From positions 1 to 64,000 of the forward strand of contig CACIUX010000003.1 in the NCBI GenBank assembly GCA_902589965.1: 64,000 bases of DNA. The letters run 5' to 3'. Origin of the DNA: an uncultured SAR86 cluster bacterium. Lineage in GTDB: Bacteria > Pseudomonadota > Gammaproteobacteria > Magnimaribacterales > AG-339-G14. A program made the translations under genes and the position numbers. Below, piece after piece: positions 59,012 to 64,000 of the stretch (within the stretch, counting starts at the first letter, position 1; each line of letters opens with the position of its first letter). The notes under the pieces were generated by a model. The model saw nothing but the letters and a program-made list of their open reading frames with translations, had not been told where the DNA came from and ran no database searches.

Positions 59012-59857
59012 TTAGTGGACGCCTGTAATTTTTTTTGAAAGATGGATTTTTCCGAAAGGTTCGTTTTGAATCCCTTTAATTAGTGAATCTTTAAGCAACT
59101 CCATGATTGCTAACAAGACAACTGCAACGCCCATCTTTCCTTCTGACTTCTTTATCAAATCATTGAAAGCTATCAAGTCACTTTTTTGGAGTAATTCAAG
59201 AATTTCGGTCATCCTTTCTCTTGTAGAAAGTTCTTCGAAATCAATAACATGACTTTTGTTAAGACTTATTCTTTCTTTAAGCTCATTAAAAATAAGCACT
59301 AAGTCTTCTCCGGTAATTTTTGGTTTTTCTTTTGATGCTTCAAATTCAGGTTTTGCTGCACTAGCGAGATAAAAATCTCTGTTTACCATCGGAATATCAT
59401 TTAAGCTTTCAGATGCTTTTTTATATCTCTCGTATTCTTGAAGTCTTCTAATTAATTCTGATCTCGGATCGTCTTCTATCTCATCATCTTCAGATAGTGA
59501 AGGAAGCAAAATCCTTGATTTTATTTCTGCAAGATAAGCAGACATGACTAGGTATTCACCAGCCAAATCAAACTGAAGTTCTTCCATTAGGTTTATGTAT
59601 GAAATATATTGATCAGTAATCAAAGAAACATCTATGTTGGCAATATCAAGGTTCTGCTTTTTAATAAAATATAAAAGGAGGTCTAACGGGCCTTCAAATG
59701 AATCTAAAAATATTCTTAGAGAATTAGGTGGGATGTATAAATCTTCGGGAAGGTCAGATATATTCTCGCCTTGCAATTTTAGAGGCAATTCTTGTTGTTC
59801 AGCTTTATTGATGTCTTTTATTGTATCCACAGCTGTTTTGAGCGAATTATAGCTCAA
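59012..59857 (-). CDS. scpA: Segregation and condensation protein A
   Basis: In this 281-residue kleisin the FEGPLDLLLYFIKKQNLDIANI block (about residues 54-75) and YLVMSAYLAEIKSRILLP near residues 102-119 are the ScpA N-terminal SMC-binding region. A winged helix follows at the C-terminus. The start is TTG with a GAAGG three bases ahead; the N-terminal 40 residues are not conserved in the family, so a slightly later start cannot be excluded. It is the first gene of scpA-scpB-rluB. Confidence 0.92.
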   Translation of the reverse strand: MSYNSLKTAVDTIKDINKAEQQELPLKLQGENISDLPEDLYIPPNSLRIFLDSFEGPLDLLLYFIKKQNLDIANIDVSLITDQYISYINLMEELQFDLAGEYLVMSAYLAEIKSRILLPSLSEDDEIEDDPRSELIRRLQEYERYKKASESLNDIPMVNRDFYLASAAKPEFEASKEKPKITGEDLVLIFNELKERISLNKSHVIDFEELSTRERMTEILELLQKSDLIAFNDLIKKSEGKMGVAVVLLAIMELLKDSLIKGIQNEPFGKIHLSKKITGVH

Positions 59858-59903
59858 TTGCCTTCAAAAGCACAAAATGTAGTGATTTTTTCTAATAATA
59901 ACC

Positions 59904-61505
59904 CTATATGTTGGGTTTCCATGAATTGGTAATAGGATATCTTCTACCCTTGTCAAAATTTCTATCGGATATTTTCACTCCCAATGGAGCCTGTCTTCTT
60001 TTGTACTCATTAAAATCAATGAGTCCAATTATTTTTTCTACAGTCTTTTTATCAAAACCTTCTTGAATTATCTCTTTTACGGAAAAATCTTTTTCTACGT
60101 AAAGTTCTATTATTGGATCCAATATTTCATAATCTGGCAGCGAATCAGAATCTTTCTGATCTGGAGCTAGTTCAGCGCTTGGAGGTCTTGTAATAATTCT
60201 TTCAGGAATTACTTTATTTAATCCATTCCTATATTTTGATAGTTCATAAACTAATGTCTTTGACACATCTTTTAAAACTGCAAATCCTCCTGCAGTGTCG
60301 CCGTATAACGTCGAGTAGCCAACTGCAGTTTCACTTTTATTTCCTGTTGTGAGAACTAATAAACCGTCTTTATTTGAAATTGCCATCAAAGTCACTCCTC
60401 TGATTCTTGACTGCAAATTTTCTTCGGTTTTATCAATTTTTTTATTGTTAAAAATTTCAGAGAGCTTGCTCATATGAGCGTCATAAACCATCTCTATTGG
60501 GATTTCTTGATGATTAATTTTTAAATTATTTGCCAAAAGTGCAGCATCATTGATGCTTATATCTGCAGTATATTTAAAAGGCATCATAATCGTTCTAACT
60601 TTATCTGAACCAAGCGCATCTGTTGCAATCGTTGCTGTCAAAGCAGAGTCAATGCCACCAGATGAACCAATTAGCACTCCTTTGAAATTATTTTTTTCTA
60701 CGTAGTCTTTAGTAGCCAGAACTAATGAATCGTAAAGATCTTTCAATCTGTTAGATGTTTTTTCTTTGATTGAACTTTTGTTTATTTCTTCATGATTAAA
60801 TTGAATAGAGTCAGTTGCAAAGCTTTTAAGTTCAATAGTCACATCCCCTTGCTTATTGACTACCGAGGACGTGCCATCAAAAACCAGTTCATCTTGCCCG
60901 CCAGTTTGATTTACGTAAATCAAAGGAATGTTTAATTTTTCTGAGATCTTGGCAAAAACATTGCCTCTCTCTTCTTTCTTGTTGGTAGTAAATGGTGAAG
61001 CACTCAGATTTATGAGAAGGTCCAAATTATTTTCTTTTTGCAAATCTATAAATCCTTCATCCCAAATGTCTTCGCAAATTGAAAGTCCTACTTTGAGATC
61101 GTCAAATTGAAAAAAATTCTTGGAGCTACCATTTGAAAAATATCTCTTTTCATCGAATTCGATGTAGTTTGGAAGAACATGTTTATCATAGATTTGAATG
61201 ATTCCAGACTTATCGACTAAAGCAGCAGAATTGTATCTTTTGCCTTCTTTCCAAGTTGGTAGTCCAATTAAAACTTTTGATTTTTTTATTATTGATGACA
61301 AATTTTCAACACTTTTTTGTGCAGAAATAAGAAAATCCTCTCTCAATAATAAATCTTCAGGAGGATAGCCTGTAATAAAGAGCTCACTAAATACAATAAG
61401 ATCTGAACCAGATGATTCAAATTTCAAAATATAATCTCTTGCTATAGAAGTATTTCCTTCTATGTCACCAACAACGGGATTTTCCTGTACTAGAGAAATT
61501 TTCAC
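59904..61505 (-). CDS. nadE: Glutamine-hydrolysing NAD+ synthase
   Basis: This 533-residue protein has an N-terminal nitrilase-fold glutaminase (about residues 1-250, with FSELFITGYPPEDLLLR and the nucleophile cysteine in VGLSICEDIW) and a C-terminal NAD synthetase domain. The latter has the PP-loop IGSSGGIDSALTA near residues 281-293 and TTGNKSETAVGYSTLYGD. It amidates deamido-NAD using glutamine nitrogen. The start is GTG. A TATAAT on this strand 35 bp upstream is a possible promoter shared with the divergent aro gene. Confidence 0.96.
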   Translation of the reverse strand: MKISLVQENPVVGDIEGNTSIARDYILKFESSGSDLIVFSELFITGYPPEDLLLREDFLISAQKSVENLSSIIKKSKVLIGLPTWKEGKRYNSAALVDKSGIIQIYDKHVLPNYIEFDEKRYFSNGSSKNFFQFDDLKVGLSICEDIWDEGFIDLQKENNLDLLINLSASPFTTNKKEERGNVFAKISEKLNIPLIYVNQTGGQDELVFDGTSSVVNKQGDVTIELKSFATDSIQFNHEEINKSSIKEKTSNRLKDLYDSLVLATKDYVEKNNFKGVLIGSSGGIDSALTATIATDALGSDKVRTIMMPFKYTADISINDAALLANNLKINHQEIPIEMVYDAHMSKLSEIFNNKKIDKTEENLQSRIRGVTLMAISNKDGLLVLTTGNKSETAVGYSTLYGDTAGGFAVLKDVSKTLVYELSKYRNGLNKVIPERIITRPPSAELAPDQKDSDSLPDYEILDPIIELYVEKDFSVKEIIQEGFDKKTVEKIIGLIDFNEYKRRQAPLGVKISDRNFDKGRRYPITNSWKPNI

Positions 61506-61539
61506 TGTATATTTAGATTAAAACCTTTAAATTGAAGAG

Positions 61540-61545
61540 ATTATA
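61540..61545 (-). promoter_or_regulatory. Divergent -10-like core between nadE and the DAHP synthase gene
   Basis: The 66 bp gap contains TTATATATAA. On the minus strand it gives TATAAT for nadE, and on the plus strand TATATA/TATAAA for the aro gene at 61572. Both lack good -35 hexamers. The two start sites, if real, would overlap and compete. Confidence 0.35.
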
Positions 61546-61571
61546 TATAAAATGCTTTCACTTAAAAGATT

Positions 61572-62642
61572 ATGCAATATTTAACAGACAATACTAGGAT
61601 TAAAGGGCTTTTGGAGGTCACACCTCCAATCAAGCTAATTGACAAGTTACCGCTGTCTTCAAAAGCATCAAAGCTGGTTTACGAATCAAGAAATGAACTT
61701 TCCTCAATTCTAAAGCAAGAAGATGACCGTTTGTTAGTTGTAGTAGGTCCTTGTTCAATTCATGACCCAAAGGCTGCAATAGAATATGCAAAAAAATTAA
61801 AGCCACTTGCTGATGCTTTATCGAAAGAACTCAAAATAGTGATGAGGGTTTATTTTGAAAAACCTAGAACCACAATTGGATGGAAAGGTTTGATAAATGA
61901 TCCAGACATTGATAACAGTTTCAATATCAATAAAGGACTGAAAACAGCCAGGAAACTTCTTATAGAAATAAACGAATTAGGATTGCCTGCGGGAACGGAA
62001 TATCTCGATATTATCACTCCGCAATATATCTCTGATTTAATAACTTGGGGGGCCATTGGAGCTAGAACCACTGAGAGTCAGATTCATAGAGAATTAGCCT
62101 CAGGTTTGTCTTGTCCTGTTGGCTTTAAAAATAGTACAAATGGCTCAGTCAAAGTAGCTGTTGATGCTTTAAAGGCTGCTAGTCATTCACATATCTTCCT
62201 CTCAATCACCAAAGAGGGTAAGTCAGCTATCTTCAACTCGGCGGGCAATCAAGATTGTCATGTAATCCTTAGAGGAGGAAGCGAACCCAATTACAAAGAC
62301 AAAGATATAAAAGAAACATCAAAAATACTTAATGAAAATGGACTGATAGATTCCGTCATGGTTGATATGAGTCATGGTAATAGCAGCAAACAATTCAAAA
62401 AACAGTTAATAGTAAATCAAGACCTTTGTAACCAAATATCATCTGGATCTAAAAATATCATTGGGGTTATGATTGAAAGCAATTTAATTGAGGGAAACCA
62501 AAGCTCTGATAAAAAAGATAAGCTTGAATACGGACAAAGTATCACCGATGCTTGTGTGGGTTGGGAAGATACAGAAATTATGCTGAACTTGCTTTCAAGT
62601 GCTGTCAAAAATCGAAGACAGAATATCAAGGTTTCAGCATAA
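61572..62642 (+). CDS. aroG: 3-deoxy-7-phosphoheptulonate synthase, AroF/AroG/AroH type
   Basis: This 356-residue class I alpha DAHP synthase has the PEP and metal motifs VVVGPCSIHDPKAAIEYA near residues 56-73, YFEKPRTTIGWKG near residues 94-106, and GARTTESQIHRELASGLSCPVGFKN near residues 163-187. DMSHGNS provides a metal ligand. It condenses PEP and erythrose 4-phosphate, the first step towards chorismate. The isozyme (Phe-, Tyr- or Trp-sensitive) cannot be read with certainty. The DnaT-like gene begins at the next base after its stop (TAAATG). Confidence 0.94.
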   Translation: MQYLTDNTRIKGLLEVTPPIKLIDKLPLSSKASKLVYESRNELSSILKQEDDRLLVVVGPCSIHDPKAAIEYAKKLKPLADALSKELKIVMRVYFEKPRTTIGWKGLINDPDIDNSFNINKGLKTARKLLIEINELGLPAGTEYLDIITPQYISDLITWGAIGARTTESQIHRELASGLSCPVGFKNSTNGSVKVAVDALKAASHSHIFLSITKEGKSAIFNSAGNQDCHVILRGGSEPNYKDKDIKETSKILNENGLIDSVMVDMSHGNSSKQFKKQLIVNQDLCNQISSGSKNIIGVMIESNLIEGNQSSDKKDKLEYGQSITDACVGWEDTEIMLNLLSSAVKNRRQNIKVSA

Positions 62643-63554
62643 ATGTCTGAAAAGAAGTACTCGTTCTCAAAAGAAATTGCTGAATCTCTTGGAATTATTG
62701 AAGCAATAATTCTAGATTTTTTTCAAAATAATCCAAAAAACTTTTCCTTGGATGCTTTGAAGAATGAGTTAGGGTTCCTTGATGTTTCGCAAATAGAAAA
62801 TTCTTATAAAAAACTAAACAATTTAGGCCTTTTCAAGATTATTCCTACAAAAAACAATTCGTCCGAGCCAGATGAGACTATGAATTTTTATCCAAGTGAA
62901 GATTTGGTTAAGCAAGCATGCAATTTAGGAATTGAAGAGGATTTCTTAGGAGATCAGTTACCAAGTTTTAATTTATTTTGGAAAGGAAAAGATTTAAAGC
63001 CACATTTAAAGGAGTCAAAATTTCTTCAATATGCCTTAAAAAATTGGAGGGAAAAGGAAAAAATTGAATATCAAGAATCGAAAAAAGTTCTAATAGATAG
63101 CAACTGGCGGCCTTCTGAAGATGCAATATCTATTCTCAAAAGTCTAGACATAAATGATTCTTTCTTTGAGAGCCTTCTGCCAGAATTTATCTTATTTTGG
63201 AAAGAGAAAAGAATTAAATCCAATTCTTGGAATTCTACTTTTTTAAATCATGTAAAAAAACAATGGGCTAAAAAGAGCTTTAAGCTCGAAAGTGGCAAAG
63301 AAAATCTTCCTTTGTCAAAAAATTGGTCCCCCAGTGAGGATTGCATGAAAGTATTGGAAGTAACAAATATTCCCGTAGAATTTATAGAATCAAAATTACC
63401 TGAATTTAGACTTTATTGGATTGATGCAGGAGAAATTTCTACAAATTGGAATAATAAATTTATAAACTTTGTAAAAAACTCCTGGGAAAAGGATTCAAAA
63501 AAAAGTTCCAATATATTGGAAAGGCTTGCTAACACTGAATGGGCGAAAAAATAA
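62643..63554 (+). CDS. Protein with three DnaT-like repeats, candidate primosome factor
   Basis: This 303-residue protein starts with a winged-helix-like region (about residues 8-66), then has three units beginning NFYPSED (81), NWRPSED (154) and NWSPSED (227), exactly 73 residues apart. Each continues with a helix, a LPxFxLFW/YW motif and a FLxxxxxxW end. This is the pattern of the DnaT DNA-binding domain (W-P start, IAYW-like middle, W end), which E. coli DnaT has once. DnaT helps PriA restart replication and bind ssDNA. The gene overlaps by 16 bp a gene for a lambda-P-like protein, reminiscent of the dnaT-dnaC pair. Function is inferred; the repeats are seen. Confidence 0.72.
   Translation: MSEKKYSFSKEIAESLGIIEAIILDFFQNNPKNFSLDALKNELGFLDVSQIENSYKKLNNLGLFKIIPTKNNSSEPDETMNFYPSEDLVKQACNLGIEEDFLGDQLPSFNLFWKGKDLKPHLKESKFLQYALKNWREKEKIEYQESKKVLIDSNWRPSEDAISILKSLDINDSFFESLLPEFILFWKEKRIKSNSWNSTFLNHVKKQWAKKSFKLESGKENLPLSKNWSPSEDCMKVLEVTNIPVEFIESKLPEFRLYWIDAGEISTNWNNKFINFVKNSWEKDSKKSSNILERLANTEWAKK
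62883..63488 (+). repeat. Three-unit protein-level tandem repeat (219 bp period)
   Basis: The three DnaT-like units start at 62883, 63102 and 63321, a strict 219 bp step. DNA identity between units is low by eye, while the aromatic and proline positions are kept. This points to an old duplication maintained by selection. Confidence 0.7.
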
Positions 63555-64000
63555 AAATTCCTAATAACCACATAGAGTTGGTTAATCTAATTTTTGCTCA
63601 ATTGGAAATCACCTATCACAATCAATTTCATAAAGCTTTTAAGGATGAAGTTAGTTTAAATTTAGCAAAACAATTATGGCTAAAAAAGTTAGAAATATTC
63701 TCTCTGGATTTGATATTTGAAGCAATTGATGAATTAACTTCAAAATCAAAATTTCTTCCGTCGTTAAGTCAAACTCTAGAAGGAATTAAAAACCATTATT
63801 TAAAAAAAGAAGGAATTAAATCTATTGAATCTGCTTTTGCTGAGGCTTGCTTAGGATCAGATGATCCTGAAAATTTCAAATGGTCACATCCTTTAGTATA
63901 TGAAACAGCTAAAAATTTTGGTTGGGCCGATCTAAGACGCTCAGAAGAGAAAATAGGTTTTGAAAAGTTTCAATCTCTTATGTCCGATTCCATAAAAGAT
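63539..64000 (+). CDS. Lambda replication-protein-P-like helicase loader candidate, N-terminal part (runs off the right edge)
   Basis: An ATG at 63539 opens a frame with no stop to the window edge (154 codons), overlapping the DnaT-like gene by 16 bp. The sequence is helical and has a segment FKWSHPLVYETAKNFGWADL (about residues 110-129), preceded by SAFAEACLG. It matches my memory of the Phage_lambda_P family (YxEA..., WSHPAVYHAA..., FxLR). Lambda P loads the DnaB helicase in place of DnaC. In a chromosome next to a DnaT-like gene it could be the resident helicase loader. The C-terminal half is not visible, so the call is tentative. Confidence 0.5.
   Translation, partial: MGEKIKIPNNHIELVNLIFAQLEITYHNQFHKAFKDEVSLNLAKQLWLKKLEIFSLDLIFEAIDELTSKSKFLPSLSQTLEGIKNHYLKKEGIKSIESAFAEACLGSDDPENFKWSHPLVYETAKNFGWADLRRSEEKIGFEKFQSLMSDSIKD

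Noticed and set aside
62643-64000. Prophage origin of the DnaT-like and P-like genes
   Set aside because: No integrase, attachment repeat or other phage gene is next to them; the upstream neighbour is a housekeeping DAHP synthase at zero distance. The region past the right edge is unseen, so this is not final.

Overview
The window reads as chromosome of a streamlined, AT-rich marine-type gammaproteobacterium; I infer a SAR86-like lineage. The basis is the gammaproteobacterial gene order gyrA-serC-pheA-hisC-tyrA-aroA-cmk-rpsA-ihfB, the uvrC-pgsA-tRNA-Cys-tRNA-Leu(UAA) neighbourhood, low GC, and extreme packing, with many 1, 4 or 8 bp gene overlaps and no gap above 255 bp. No insertion sequence, prophage, CRISPR array or rRNA was seen.

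Region 1 (1-32790, almost all minus strand) is a surface-polysaccharide (O-antigen/capsule-type) locus running off the left edge. It has export and assembly proteins (Wzx-like flippase, Wzy-like polymerase, Wzz-like chain-length protein) and several glycosyltransferases. Sugar-building enzymes include GmhA, a second SIS isomerase, two GHMP heptose-kinase-like proteins, an HldE-like bifunctional enzyme with swapped domains, and many SDR epimerases/dehydratases. Decorating enzymes are three FkbM methyltransferases, a sugar C-methyltransferase, a PIG-L deacetylase next to an N-formyltransferase, and an unusual set of thiamine-diphosphate enzymes (IlvB-like, E1 alpha, E1 beta) next to a PLP aminotransferase. 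A two-gene plus-strand cassette (4496-5547) is embedded in it.

Region 2 (32792-38077) holds tRNA-Leu(UAA) and tRNA-Cys(GCA) separated by sugar-nucleotide genes (GalE, a short UDP-glucose-dehydrogenase-like protein, a UDP-glucuronate-epimerase-like protein) and a plus-strand LhgO-like oxidoreductase. A DegT aminotransferase lies between tRNA-Cys and pgsA. E. coli has pgsA-glyW-cysT-leuZ in a row, so the tRNA cluster appears to have been opened by polysaccharide genes.

Region 3 (38064-56258, minus) is housekeeping: pgsA, uvrC, ggt, pyrF, ihfB, rpsA, cmk, aroA, tyrA, hisC, pheA, serC, gyrA, and a transhydrogenase with split alpha subunit. Region 4 (56378-61505) has ubiG and a HAD phosphatase (plus) facing rluB-scpB-scpA and nadE (minus). 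Region 5 (61572-64000, plus) has a DAHP synthase, a protein with three DnaT-like repeats, and a partial protein resembling phage lambda replication protein P, perhaps a primosome/helicase-loader pair.

Two genes (8353-9264 and 32982-34076) appear to start at AUU and AUA codons, each four bases after a strong Shine-Dalgarno sequence. All functions are read by eye from motifs and context; no database search was run.
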